The notes under the pieces were generated by a model. That model was not told the DNA's origin, did not search any database, and was given only the letters and a program-made list of their open reading frames with translations. Shown piece by piece: positions 21,883 to 34,121 of a DNA stretch of 64,000 nt (positions within the stretch are counted from its first letter, which is position 1; each line of letters begins with the position of its first letter). The DNA comes from Melampsora larici-populina 98AG31. Taxonomy: Eukaryota > Basidiomycota > Pucciniomycetes > Pucciniales > Melampsoraceae. A program made the translations under genes and the position numbers. The DNA lies in NCBI RefSeq assembly GCF_000204055.1, contig NW_006768827.1, positions 353,800 through 417,799 on the forward strand, read 5' to 3'.

Positions 21883-22238
21883 TCTTCTATTTCAATTATT
21901 AAAGTGATTCATCTATGCTTCCCTTATCATTTATGCGAGTTATTTCCCCCTATCGAGTATGCAAAGACTTTAAGTGAGTTACAAGCTTTGTGTGAATTTG
22001 CCTCCCGCTTTCCGCTATATTTTGCTATATATCGTGCCATGTCAAAGGCCAATATAGCGCGAAATATAGTGGTATTATAGCGGTCTCTGTGCTGCAAAAT
22101 TGTGAGATAATTTTTTGTCCAAACAAAGCGACTTGATGCGCAGCGGTTCATATCGGAGCCTGCGCACCAATATGAAAAAATGTCATGATTTGGAGCGTTT
22201 CGAAGCGATTCCGGTATTGCCTCATGTGCGTGTTGGAT

Positions 22239-23177
22239 TAAACTTAACAAAGTCCCATGCTTGTCTCAAGCAAGGCTGAGGTGAGCGAGGGACTTACACC
22301 AAACTTGTACGGTCCATAACCTCACGGTAGAGGCTTTTGCAGGGAGCCTCCTCAATTTGCTTTTATCTCATTCCACACCGAGGTTTTGGCCATGATCCAA
22401 AGAGAAAAATTATGTGCCTTAATCTGTTGCATATTGCACATTTTTTTCACCGAGGAAAGCACTCCTATTACACAGATAATCACAGTGTCATTTTACTACT
22501 CACTGGCAGGCCAGTGAGTACGTCCAGCTCAATCCAATCTCAATCCAATCTCAAATCCATGTCAGTTCAATATCAATCCAATCTCAATGTTTGGCCTAGA
22601 GTAACAGACAAACAACCTTCCAGAATGAACTGGAATAAAGTTTGGTTGCATGTCCACACATGAAGGTGTCAGAATGTCTGGAAGGTTTGTGTGATTATGC
22701 AGCCCATGAATATCCCCCACTCAAACATCATTGGAGGTCAAACTGATATTGAACTGACATTGAATTGAGATTGTATTGAGGTGAATGGAACTCACTGGCC
22801 TGCCAGTGACTAGTAAAATGACATTGTGAATAGATGAACAAAATCAACTATTTTCACCGACACCTCCCAATTGCAGCGGTTACATGCGTGGTTTACATGT
22901 ACACAAAAGCTATCAAAGCCAAAACTTTGAAGCCATTTTGTTCATGGAGGGGAGCAGTTTCCTCGGTGAAAAATCTGTACGATATGCGTCAGAGTACGGC
23001 GCATATTTTTTCTCTTTGGGCCATACCAGAATCCTCGGTGTGGAAAAAGTTAAAAGGGATTGCAGGAGGCTCCCTGCAAAAGCCTCTACCGCGAGCTTAT
23101 GGACCGTACAAGTTTGGCGTAAGTCCCTCGCTCGCTTCAGCCTCGCTCGAGGCGAGCGTGGGACTTTGTTAAGTTTA
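22239..23177. mobile_element. Non-autonomous MULE-type element, 939 bp, long TIRs
   Basis: Inverted arms of at least 115 bp begin TAAACTTAACAAAGTCCC and stay alignable for about 220 bp. Flanking 9-mers GTGTTGGAT (22230-22238) and GCGTTGGAT (23178-23186) match at 8 of 9 positions. Long TIRs with 9-bp duplications are characteristic of Mutator-like elements. No transposase is present. A second foldback occupies its centre. Confidence 0.82.
22481..22828. mobile_element. Foldback MITE nested in the MULE-type element
   Basis: The ends CACAGTGTCATTTTACTA and the complement of TAGTAAAATGACATTGTG form inverted repeats of about 39 bp, including CACTGGCAGGCCAGTGAGT. The flanks ACAGATAA and ATAGATGA agree at 6 of 8 positions, a possible decayed 8-bp target duplication. 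It is non-coding. Confidence 0.65.
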
Positions 23178-23271
23178 GCGTTGGATGCAACAAAGCTGAA
23201 AATGAAATATAGCTGTCATATTTTTTCCAGCAATCTTTTTTTGGGTCTGTACAGCTGTTTCGAAAACAAAA

Positions 23272-24146
23272 CTGGTTGTCGTTTTTTTTTTTTTTTTTTT
23301 TCATATCCGCGGTTTTGAATCTAGCAGAAAAACCGCGCAAAAGGCTGATGACAGCTGATTACGTGGCATGAGGTTCAATCCTGTTGGACCCTGTTGAATC
23401 ACATTGCAAGCTTGAAGCCAGCGCCACGTTTGTCCACAACACAATTGAGCCATCCTCAACATGCCTGCTGATCGGAATTCACGGCCTTTTCAAAGTTTCA
23501 ATCAATCACTCCCATATCAAAGAACCACTAATTTCAACACAGCTCAACAGTCTCGTGGTTCTTATAGCGGTACATCCTCAAGCTTCTTCCACCCGGCTCA
23601 AGATTTGACTCAAGAAGCACCAATCCTACATGCACCGGGGCATTTTCCTTATCAACGTTTCAGCCAAACTGGCCCAGTCACATTTCCAACATCACAACCA
23701 TCAACCTCTATTTCTTCCTATCCACAGAGATCAAGTCGGCCATGAATTCACGTTCTTGATCTGAGAATACGAGGGGACGACCACGTTTCTCATATTCTGA
23801 TGCACTGCGAACCACGGCTAGAGTTGATTCGTATAGTTTTTGCCATTGGGTGAGGGTGTCCACATGTACTGCAGATCGCAGATGGCGTTTGACGGCTGCT
23901 CGACTCATACCTTCGGACAATAAAGTAATCGCCTGCACTTTGATGTCGGCGCTGTATCGAGGCATTCTTGTTGTTTTTGTTTCGTGAGATGTGGTGAGGT
24001 GGATCTGGCAAGATGGGGGCTTGGACAAGGTGCATGCGAATAGAATTTGGATACATATTTGCTCCCGATTGGGAGAATTAGCCCAATCAGGTCAAATAAA
24101 TTGACCGCGGATATGAAAAAAAAAAGAAAAAAACAACGACAACCAG
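23272..24146. mobile_element. Tc1-like deletion derivative with polypyrimidine TIRs
   Basis: The left end CTGGTTGTCGTTTTTT leads through a T-run to CATATCCGCGGT. The right end is its inverted counterpart (24104-24146). Between them lies only the N-terminal part of a Tc1-like transposase (23708-23965, minus) and an unrecognised Ser/Gln-rich open frame (23461-23745, plus). No TA duplication is seen at the ends, so the superfamily call rests on the coding fragment. Confidence 0.5.
23708..23965 (-). pseudogene. Tc1/mariner-like transposase N-terminal fragment (85 aa)
   Basis: Begins MPRYSADIKVQAITLLSEGM, a helix-turn-helix of the type found at the start of Tc1-like transposases, and continues to RGRPLVFSDQEREFMADLI, where the linker to the DDE domain would begin. 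It then stops. The catalytic domain is missing and nothing downstream restores it. Confidence 0.5.
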
Positions 24147-24423
24147 AGAACAGATCCGCGTTGGAGATGCTCTCAGTCAAGGGGAGCGTGGGACTTTGTG
24201 AAATTTAATATCCGCAGTGGAACACGAATGACGCAAGGAATCACACCATCAAGTGGATATCAATTCATGATGCACTTCAGTTGAACGAATCGAAGAAGAA
24301 TAAAAGCGGTGCCTCGCGGTGCTGATTCCCTGTGGGATATCGATTGGGAACTTTCGAATTGATCCGGGGCAGAACCATGGATTGCAACTTAGTACCTTTT
24401 GTTTGTAAATCCCAAGATATACA

Positions 24424-24431
24424 TATATAAA
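24424..24431 (+). promoter_or_regulatory. TATA box of the chitinase gene
   Basis: TATATAAA lies 136 bp upstream of the chitinase start codon, followed by a pyrimidine-rich stretch (CTTCTTTATCCTCG) of the kind that precedes transcription starts in fungi. Position and sequence only. Confidence 0.5.
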
Positions 24432-24566
24432 GTTTGATACCTTGACTCGAACGTTTCTCTTCTTTATCCTCGTTTCAACTTCTTTATTTTCTCACTTTAT
24501 TTTCTCTACACAAACAGAAGTCCACATCCACTGGTTCTACATACCCTATCATTATCACCGAAGCTG

Positions 24567-26695
24567 ATGAATCGTTTGAGCTTATTGGCCTTTTGTGCCA
24601 TCGTTTTACTTGCTACATTTCATGTCCAGGGTAAACATGATTCTCATTACAAATCAAGTCAATCAAAGAAAGTAATGGGATATTATCCTGCTTATAATTA
24701 TAAAGTTCAATCGCCTTCTCAAATTCCTTGGTGTGAGTCCTTTTCAATCCAAACCAATTCAACAAAAAGACGTCTTCGAAGGTGTTAACGATCTGATTGT
24801 TCTTGTCTAGCCTTGTACACCGATTTGACTTTTTTTGTGGCGATTCCTAATCTTGATGGATCTTTCACTTATCCTCCTGGTTTAACATCAGAAAATGCTG
24901 CAAAACTTGCTAAAGAATTTGTCACTTTGGCTAATTCTAGTAAGTGATTCCTATTCTGATTATTGAACCATATTTGATCGAGGGTTTTGATGAAACGATC
25001 ATCGGATGGTACTTTTGTTCTTCAGATAAAGTTTTACCTGCTATCACTTATGGTGGTTGGACAGGGTCCAGGTAAGCTCTCCATAATTATCGACAAAACA
25101 AATACATGAGCTCTGAGATTTGCTTTATGATATATAGATATTTTTCAACAATGGCTAAAAACAAAACTAATCGAAAAAAATATGCCAAGATTTTAATTGA
25201 TTTTGCTAAAAAGTTTGGATTTAAAGGGATTGATATCGGTACGTTGAGATCAAAACCATGCATCTTTTTTCATCTACCAGATCATTAAAAGTTGACTTTT
25301 GGATTTTGGATTTTTATAGATTGGGAATGTAAGCGACTTTACTAGCTTTTTATCAGCTTTCAAAAGTTGCTCGTCGAACTCAACAATTATGATTTTGTTT
25401 ATTTTATTGATTCGTCAAAATTTCAGATCCTAATGGGTGAGTTGTTTCTACTTTGATAAAGTGTTAATTTATGTCTATTTCACTGACTTTTATATCATCA
25501 GTGCTGGAATTGGTTGTAATACATTTGATAAGATGGACACCGTCAATCTGGGTCTATTCTTACAAGTAGGTTTTTTGTTTACCATTTCTATACAAAGTGA
25601 TAAATCCATGGCACTTCATAGACTTAGGCTGATCTTATGTGTCAATGATTGATAGGAAATACGTAAACAATGGCCTAAAGCGCAACTAAGCTCGGCCTTG
25701 GGTATCTCAGGCTTGGTGGGCGCTAGTGGTTCAGCTGCAACTACGGAAGAAACGAAGCTTGTGGTCAAACACCTTGACTTTGTGTACGTACTTTGAGTTT
25801 GACTTTGCCTCTACATGCCATTCTCCAAGATATTCATCAACGTTTTTTATGGTTGAAATTTTACAGAAAAATCATGGCTTACGATGTCTTTGGAAATTGG
25901 GCTGCTACCACTGGTCCAATTGCTCCACTTTACGCAACCTGTGCACCCGAAAGTCCTATCTCTGTTGAAACTGCTTTTCAAGCTTTAGTTGAACAAGGAT
26001 TTAAACCAGAGAAAATGGTTTTAGGTTTACCTGCTTATGCTCGTTCATATGAGTTAACTTCTTCTAAACTCGCACCTAGAAATGTGGATGGAAAAGTATC
26101 TTTGTATTATCAAAACCATACCTCAGTCGCACCTGTTAGTTCATATCTCATTGATTTGAAGATCACAGAAATTCTTGGAGCTAATAGAACTTTTTTTTCG
26201 GATTCTAGAGAGGAGGCAAGACTGATGATCGACCCATGAAAGATGTTTGTGGTGTACAAACTGATTGGGGTGGACTTTGGTTAGTAAAAGAATTCACAGA
26301 GAAAGGTTACTTATCTAAAGATCTATTAAAAGGTGGTAACGGTTATAAACGTTACTTTGATAAATGTAGTAGTACAGTCAGTTTGAAACATTTCCTCAAT
26401 CACATTCTAGCGTCATCTGTTTATGAAAACTGATAATTTACTTTCCTCTTTTTAGCCTTTCTTAACCAATGGAAAGTACTTCTTCTCTTATGATGATCAA
26501 GTTAGTGTGGTAGCCAAAGCAAAATATGCTAAATCGAAGAAATTATCAGGAATCTACTTGTTGAGTTATTTTAAATCTCTTCATCGATTTGATTAAGTGC
26601 TGATTTTCTTTGATTCTTCTTTTTCAATATTCAGCTTTGATACTCAAGGTTTACCTGATTTTGCTGTGAAAGCTGGTCGTGATGCTTTGCATTAA
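24567..26695 (+). CDS. Secreted GH18 chitinase, 417 aa, 12 exons
   Basis: Exons: 24567-24732, 24811-24939, 25026-25071, 25138-25238, 25320-25328, 25427-25436, 25502-25565, 25656-25783, 25867-26134, 26209-26376, 26456-26559 and 26635-26695; all phases agree (1254 nt). Residues 1 to about 22 form a signal peptide (MNRLSLLAFCAIVLLATFHV). The GH18 barrel follows: first strand MGYYPAYN, catalytic DIDWE with acid Glu150, MAYD at 221-224 and the closing GIYFFDTQGLPDF. GH18 enzymes cleave chitin by substrate-assisted catalysis. Secretion suggests cell-wall remodelling or chitin processing outside the cell. The catalytic DWEYPNG is split over two micro-exons of 9 and 10 nt. A 74-bp intron (26135-26208) removes what would otherwise look like a frameshift. 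No frame defects remain. Confidence 0.92.
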
Positions 26696-26882
26696 TCGTT
26701 CTTTTTAATTGTTTTATGAGTTGTTATTGAGTGATGATGCTGCCCGATTTGATACCATGAAACGGCGATCCCTGTCGTTTATCTTTGGTTGAAGACCTTG
26801 CGTAATGGCCCCTAGAGAAGAATCTGAAGACTCTCTTTATTCCTTGCATCTTTCTCCGGATTTTTGAAGCTCGAATCTCACG

Positions 26883-27278
26883 TTATGCAAGCTTCTCACA
26901 GCTATGCTTTTGATACGCATTTGAGCATTTGAGCCGGCGCCGCTGGAATGTGGATTCCATCACGATGCCCTTCAGCTCAGCCTCCAAATTCCAAATTCCA
27001 AATATTGTATTGAAGCAATCCCAAAAGTCGTTGAAATATTTAAAAGGTCTAGCCTTTTTAACAAATTCAAAAAGACAATCAACTTCAGTCTTGGAATGAC
27101 TGAGATTGAGGTGTTTAACATTGTCAAATGTGAGAGTCGACACAACACGAGGGTGTTGGATTTTGACCGGGCGCTGATGATAGGTTGTGCTAAGAGCTGC
27201 AGGGTCGCTCAGGGTCAAGATGTTTGAGGGCGAGGACGACTGTTGAAAGCCGATCTGGGCAAAATCGCAACCTATCAT
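26883..27278 (-). CDS. Unrecognised open frame, possibly an LRR/F-box-type fragment
   Basis: 131 codons from an ATG at 27278, without introns. It contains a repeat-like stretch (VKHLNLSHSKTEVDCLF) reminiscent of leucine-rich repeats in F-box-type proteins, but no F-box is visible. It lies between the chitinase terminus and the paralogue at 27797 and is divergent from the latter. It could equally be chance. Low confidence. Confidence 0.3.
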   Translation of the reverse strand: MIGCDFAQIGFQQSSSPSNILTLSDPAALSTTYHQRPVKIQHPRVVSTLTFDNVKHLNLSHSKTEVDCLFEFVKKARPFKYFNDFWDCFNTIFGIWNLEAELKGIVMESTFQRRRLKCSNAYQKHSCEKLA

Positions 27279-27796
27279 TTGCCGTTCAGTGCGATGAGGC
27301 TGATGAGGTGCGGATCATCGCGTGTTGAGTAGTTTCTGTACCTCAACAACCCCAATCCAAATCTCCATCAGTCCTCAGGTGTTCATCATTTTACCCAGCT
27401 CACGACACGTGTTTGAATTTTTAAATCAATGGGAAGAAACAGAAAGACCGTTTGATCATCTGTCCCTGATTTTATGTAGCTCCCCCTTCCTCGTCGAGAC
27501 TCGAATCCTTTTGTTTGTCAAGGCTCTCAGCAGGAATTCTAGCTCAAAGGATCAATCTTCGAGGATTCTCCGGATAAGAACTTCGAACTTCTTCCTTGTT
27601 AGACAGTGCGTATATCCACAGGGGATGATAGCTCTGAATCTGTCCGAGACTACTTGACCATCAGGCTAGTTTTGCATGGCACGTTTTGCAGTACTTGAGA
27701 TGACACGTGACCTGGGTCTCCATACCTTTCGAATCGGAAAGGTATTGATGAACACGAACGACAAGCACCTCACATCGAGCATCAAGCGACTCGACC

Positions 27797-30700
27797 ATGG
27801 ATCTATTCAACAAGAAGTCATGCCAGACAATCGCCTTGATGCTCAATTGGCCTATACTACTAACAGCAATGGGCGTTTGGGATTCATTCCACTTGGTTCC
27901 AACCACTCCGACCAGCTACGCAGAATCGTCGTCTCATTTGGCAGGTCCTCGTAATTCCGCATTTTATCAGCACGACGTCTCTTCACTCGGGCAGAAATAC
28001 ACAACTAGCAAACAATTCGACGCGCTAGGATCATCGACTGCATCCACTAGCAACATCCCTACCAGCTTTACTGGTCATATCACGCTGATCGACAATATGC
28101 ACGCGGGTGAATATGACAAGAGTGTTAGTGAACAAATCCTGAATGTCACAGCGGCCAAGATAAAGAACAAGCGTTGACTGTTGGGTTTATTTGAACAATT
28201 TCACTTTCTCGAAGTCTGTCCCAGGTCTAAACCCTCTTGGGCAAGGAAATCCAGGTGTTTTCGACACGCATGATGGACTAGTGGTTGATCGGTGGCCCGG
28301 AGACGAGGGTTTAAAACGGAGTCCAATGTATCAGGAGGTAGAAGAAGCAACCCAGTCTCGCATATCCCGTCCAGCTTCGCTGATGGCATCCCCTGGGCGT
28401 GACATTCATATGTCAAATCCACCACCATCCGACGCCCATACGGACAAGCTTGAAGATTGGTCATGGCTTGGTGACTTACTCGAGAGCGATGAGTGGAATG
28501 CACTCGAAGCTCGAAAGAGCTCTGGCGTGCTCGATGATCAGCTCAAAACCTTAGAGATGTCCGGAAAAGTTTCACCAGAACATGGATATGCTCCTCATCG
28601 CCAACTCTTCCAGGATGACGTATTCGAGACATTGCCTGACCTACTTTCTATACCAGCTTTTAACGAACATAATCATGACTATTTATCAAGTGCCCACATG
28701 TCCCTTTCAACGGACCCTCATCATGCGATCACCGCGACTGGATCCCCAGTTGGAAACACTGCATTGTATGAAGATACAAATTCAATGTCCCTTCTGGAAT
28801 CTTCCTTCCCCCCACCGATCTCGGTCCACAGCCTCGGTGGAGCTCTACAACATGAAGACATTCGGCCGAGTAGTTTCTACGAAGGCATCACAGGGATCAA
28901 GAGTGCCTCAAAAGCGCCCCAGGTGACGGGAGTCTTGACACCTCATGATCACATCCAAAAAAAACCAGCCTTCTCGAACGCGCCTCGCACTGAGTTCTCG
29001 CAATCATCATCAGACCATCGCATCCTAAATGCAAAGCTGATTCGCTCTCCCGAAAGTCAAGTGGGTCACAACCTGGGACAAAGTCACAACTTTGAAAACT
29101 TTCTTGAATCTCAAACCTTTCACGAGGAATCCAAATCAAATTCACATGATGTCTCATCACAGTTGCATCCCCTTTCGGTGAGTCCTCCAGTCTCAAATGA
29201 CCTTGAGAATTTCGGAACGTCTTTCGATCATTTCACCCATGGCATTGGTACGTCTCACAACACGAAGCTCATATCACCTATTTCACAGACAAAGCAAGGC
29301 TCAGATCGGTCTTCAGAATCGTACGTGTTCCTGATTCAATTCAAATAAGGATGTAAACTTTTTCCAACTCTTAGTTCGCGAATTACAGCTCCCAAGACTC
29401 GCCAATTACAATCGACACACTTCTCCATGAACTCAATTCATTACCACCATTGGATGACCTACCAAACTTTGACGAATTCACATTGGATCCTCACAAGATA
29501 TCTTCATCTCTTTCTGAACAGAATGGTGTCACGTCAGAAAGAAGCCCAAGTAGCTCCCTTGACAATGAAGCACGGTCGCATCTAGCCGAGAGTGATATCG
29601 AGAAGTCAGATGATATCGCAGGCTCAAGACCCCTTGAATGGTTAAAGACCGCAAGCTCAAGACCCTTCCAATGGAGAAAGAATGGGGACGAATTGGATCG
29701 GGATACCTCAGGTAACTTTTTCTGTTTAGAATTATATCGGTTGGCCATGTACCAATTTCAAATCTCTACTTGGGCTCGTGCCAAGAATAGCTAAATCTGT
29801 CGTTGTGCTTCCGAGAAGCTCAGATGAACAGGATTTGGACCAAGACAATCCAATGACGACATCTCAAAACACAAAGCCACCTTCTCAAGATGCGTTGGCA
29901 AGCTCTTCAAAATCAGGACAGCTCAAGGGCCCAAGTCAGACTTATCAAGTCGAGTCTCAACCTTCCAAGAGAAAAAGTCCTCATGATCCCTTTTCATTTG
30001 ATGAAGATGACGGACCCATCAGTCAAGTAAAACTGTCCTCAACATCCGCAGATACCAGATTTCATAATGTGGACTCATCCACTCGCTCCAGTTTGCCACG
30101 ATCCTGGCGACAATCAAAGCCTCAGACTGTTCTTGAATTTGACTCTGAGAGGAATTCTGGCTTCGAAAAACCCCTCAATACTATATTGAAGAATCCTGTT
30201 GATTTTGAAACACAACCTGTCAACTATCGGGCCAAGAAGAAATCTAGAAAGAACAAGGATCTTCCTTCAAAAGCCACATATCCTCAACGAGAATTCAACT
30301 TGGACTTCAACGCAAATCATGTTCAGAAGCTGGCTTTGAATTCAAAAGACAAACCACGTTCACCTCGCGCTTTGATTGATACTTTCCAACCTCGGATTCA
30401 AAAATTCAAGAACCGAATATCGAAACGCGAACCCGACAAGGATCAATCGAAGCATCTGACTGAAAATTTGGGAATCCTTTTTGATAATTATCTGGAGATG
30501 ATCGCCATCTGTTCTGAAATCGTTTCTCCGAAAGTTGGACATACAAACTTGCAACAAGATCTTCTTGATGCCTATATGTGGCTCTCAGAAAAATGGGTAA
30601 AGATTCCAAAGACTAAATTCTATTGGTATCCTGTTCGTAAAACGAAGTTTCCCCCCCAAAAATCACATGCGGACCAAACCTTCAGTACCAAGTTTGATAG

Positions 30701-30977
30701 CCTGCCCGTATACGAAGGCACCGTATTTTGGTTGAATCATAAATTATATAATCCAAGGCGTGAACACGTCGCTGCCGAGTACGCGATACGATTCATGCGT
30801 GAGAACCGAGAAGACTGGATCGAACTTATAATCCGCCGGCCCGCAAAAGTATTGACAATCAGAGGGTTGTTAAGTTCAATGAGAAAGGTACGGCCTTTAA
30901 AATATCCAGGGCCTGCCCGTTCGGAATCGTCAAAACCGCGCTTAACCAGCCGAAAGAAGCGGCAAGGGGTTGTGTGA
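27797..30977 (+). CDS. Unrecognised family, copy A: four-exon, 969-aa protein
   Basis: Exons 27797-28123, 28215-29320, 29389-29711 and 29824-30977 (2910 nt, phases consistent; introns 91, 68 and 112 bp). I do not recognise the family. The N-terminus (MDLFNKKSCQTIALMLNWP) has a charged start and a hydrophobic core, possibly a signal peptide or anchor. Residues about 110-550 are Ser/Pro/His-rich and probably disordered. The C-terminal 200 residues are the most compact and best conserved with copy B, with NLGILFDNYLEMIAICSEI, VFWLNHKLYNPRREH and the ending MRKVRPLKYPGPARS. The intron positions, and the acceptor choice after exon 2, were fixed by comparison with copy B. Upstream DNA (27540-27796) is also related to copy B, so promoter and gene were duplicated together. 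No stops or frameshifts. Confidence 0.82.
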
Positions 30978-31369
30978 GATCGGAACAGTAGTGCTCAACT
31001 TTATCAAATCAATATTCGTCTTTAATAGAAATCAAATAATCAAATTCACCGCGATCTTCATTCCCTTTTACTTCCAATTGCAATGTTTAGTAATGTCAGA
31101 TAAGAATTCGCAGGGCGCCCTTGCTATCTGCCGCCTACGTACTTGATACTGAGTGCCAGTGGTCTCAAGTTTCAACGCAAAAGTGCTTTTGTCATTTACA
31201 AATAACTAGCACATCAGCGGCGGGCGCCGCTTTCAACATATCACATTATGTATTTGAAGGGCATCATTGTCTTCTATGTGATACAATATATTATACACAT
31301 ATTGATCTTGTAAAGACTCTTCAAAAGTTGTTCAATCATTTTAGTATGCCAAAGATACACTCAAGTCAG
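30978..31369. other. No gene seen
   Basis: Downstream flank of copy A, AT-rich, with a short GC-rich patch near 31215-31235. No supportable feature. Confidence 0.4.
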
Positions 31370-32780
31370 ATCATAGTTTCCTTGAAGACATGAAGTAGTT
31401 GAATTAAATGTTTTTAGATTTATCTTTTGAGAGATTGCTCATAATTTTATTGACAGTTTTGGAGAAGTCATAAATTGACTACAGACCCGGTGTATGCAAA
31501 TTCAAATGCATCAAGTGAAGCTAATTCATCTCCTACTAACTTGAGAGTTGTTTTACATTCTGCCAATAATCTCCTACATGCTTGTGTATATCTAGTTCAA
31601 TCAAGTCAAGAACAAAAGTTTGAATTAAAACTGAGTTATATCAACATACATACCTTGGTAAATGATGGGTCAACAAACTGTGATTGAGTAATAAAATCGT
31701 GTAAGCTCTTTTTAGTTAATCAAATTGAAGGGATCAAACCTCGAAGACATGAAATGGTTGAATTGGATATATTTAGACTTATCTTTCAAGAGATTAATCA
31801 TGCTTTTCAAGTTATTTTCACTGGACATATATTCATTCATCACATTATAATTTGATCTGCCTGTTAAAATTTTGTCTAATAAGTCAATTGATTGTTGCTT
31901 TGTGACCTAATTTGTTGATTGGATTATAGCAGAATACATTACAAAGAACTGAATCAAAGTTAGATTAATTAAGTAAGTAGAGAAACAAAAGAAAGAGAGA
32001 TGTATAAAAGACAAAACTTGATCATAGTCTTCAAGAAAGGCCAAGACCATGAGTTTATGACATGGTAAACATTCTTTGACACTCAACATTGCAGAATATA
32101 TTTAGAAAAACCATATAATCTGATCCAAAACCAAACTGATAAGCTTGAAGTAGACTGGTATAGAAAATACTCATAGACAACCCAATCTGGATAGTGTAGA
32201 CTTTTAGCCAGGACTTCATGTCTCAATACTTCTTTCAAAATTGTTCCAGTGTTCAAAGCTATATCCAGGTTTTCATATCTGTAGAGAGTGTAAAGCAAAA
32301 AGATAAGAAATGATGTCAGTTGATCATATGATAAGAAGTTATTTTGAAAATCAAAAGAATGGACAATTTAAGAGCAATCAAAATGATTTGTTTATGATTA
32401 GCTGAATGATCAACATTAGGCCAATGATTTCCAATTTGAAAACATAGTACCAAATCGAAAATATTAACTACACTTTTCTCAATTCAAAATCAAATTGAGA
32501 TAATTTTAATAAAAAGATCTTAAGTAAATCATTTGAATAAACATCTTGTGCTTCTTGAGCTACAATTTTGGGTGTAGTATTAAGTTAGTTTGATTTGTTG
32601 ATGATGGATCTTCAGTTGAAGTATTTAAGTTTGATGAGGTGGATGAACTTGTTAGACTGCTTGAATTGATCATTGTTGGTAGATTTGAACCCGATAATAC
32701 TGATTTGATGATTTGTAATGCCTTTGTGAGGTCTTCATGAATCTGTGTTATGAAGCGAAGTCAGTCTTGATGATATAGGA
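31370..32780 (-). pseudogene. Mo25/Hym1-like (armadillo-type scaffold) pseudogene
   Basis: Several blocks in family order on the minus strand recall Mo25/Hym1: EDLTKALQIIKSVL and IVAQEAQDVYSNDLLKIF (about 32755-32480), YENLDIALNTGTILKEVLRH (from about 32280), KECLPCHKLMVLAFLEDYD (about 32080-32020), and SNYNVMNEYMSSENNLKSMI with LLKDKSKYIQFNHF (about 31860-31740). A second, worse copy of the last block (LSKDKSKNI) lies near 31440-31380. Mo25 proteins scaffold germinal-centre/STE20-like kinases for polarity and cell separation. Here the blocks sit in different frames with intervening stops (for example after RKV near 32480), so no product is expected. The N-terminal part was not found. Confidence 0.62.
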
Positions 32781-34121
32781 TGATGATTGTTTAATAGCTG
32801 ACTAACTTTCTTATTGAGTTCAGATTGATCCCCTAACCGTTGGTTAGATGGTAATACTATAACTTGCGGTGTAAGGCCTATATATTCCTGTTGATCGATT
32901 GAATTTGGGGTAAAAAGGATTTTATGAGTAAATGGAAAAAGTTATGCGGTAAGCTTGCTGAAGAACTGACTTGATCAAAGTTTATTGACATATTGAGCAA
33001 AGAATCCCGCATCGGTTGAAGTATGGATTGTTTCTTGTACTTGAAGTCGTAAATGTGAGTATCGATGTGGATCAACATTGAAAATGGGCCACTTTTGATC
33101 GTTATTGATTGTGATCATGGTTGATTGTGGTCGTGACCGATTTTGTTAGCGTTGAGGCTGGGTTTTTTGATAGCTGGTTTTGTCAGGTAGTTTGAACTTT
33201 GGATTCGCACAGGGCTAAGGAAGTGACAGAATAAAAAGTGAATTTAAAGCGATTGAAAGAAAAGATATTGGAAAAGATGACTTACCATAGAGAATGTAAA
33301 GTGATAAACTGATAGGTCAGATGATCAAGATCCAACACATCTCAGACCATTTGTTTCTATGAGGAATCAATTGATGAATTGATTCGTCAGGTGATGATGA
33401 AGAATGAAAAAACAAAGTCGGTTTTGGTAAAGGAGTTGAAGGAGCTCATTGATGATTTGATGGTTTTTGATCAGATGAACACATACTTGAACGTGATTTA
33501 TCATTAAATGAGACTAATAATGGGTCTCGATCAATTCGTTGAGTTGAAGTTGAATAGATTTGATTTAAGTGAATATCATGATTTGAAGAAGATGATGTTC
33601 TTGTGATGTTTCTTGATGATGATGCTGATCGGTTCATCTTCTTCTACTTTCTTCTTGAGTATTCTAAGCACGTCTCGGTGTAGTTTTGAAACGGTTATGC
33701 TGAGTCTTGAGTCTTGCTGAGTTCAAGTTTGAAAAAAAGAAAACAAATATAAACCAAATCAGTTTGAGTTCAATCCGCAGAAATTGATCAAGTTCAATTT
33801 GCCACTTCTCATATCATCTCAAATCACCCTCCCTTGTGAATCTGTAGATCCGAAGGTTTCACTGCAGTCAAACATGCATAAATCAAAAAGATCAAATACA
33901 AAAAAGATGCTGAAGAAAGATTTCCATCAGTGGATGAAGATTTCAAATTACGGAAAGCGAGCGAACCAACAAAACTTCAAATCAAACTTCTCAAGGATTA
34001 AATTTTTCTATTGCAAAGGGTGATTGCACCAACCAGCTACTCCGGACGCGCATCCCTCAGGGAACACCTTCCCAGGCATGGTCTTGTAGCGATTGAGCAT
34101 ATTTGAATTGAAATGATCAGG
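32781..34121. other. AT-rich region with a Ser-rich open frame, no assigned gene
   Basis: A minus-strand open frame at 33446-33637 (MNRSASSSRNITRTSSSSNH) is Ser-rich low complexity, and another at 32878-33078 is unremarkable. They might be remnants of the 5' side of the neighbouring pseudogene, but nothing in them is diagnostic. No other features were seen. Confidence 0.3.

Noticed and set aside
25793..26239. A frameshift in the chitinase near 26180
   Set aside because: A GT-AG intron at 26135-26208 with a CTAAT-type branch site explains the frame change and restores the expected family sequence.
28124..28214. Separate short secreted protein ending at 28177 (and at 45150 in copy B)
   Set aside because: Both paralogues share a phase-0 donor (GTTAGTGAA/GTCAGTGAA) before the stop and an acceptor just before exon 2, so the short frame is exon 1 of the long gene.
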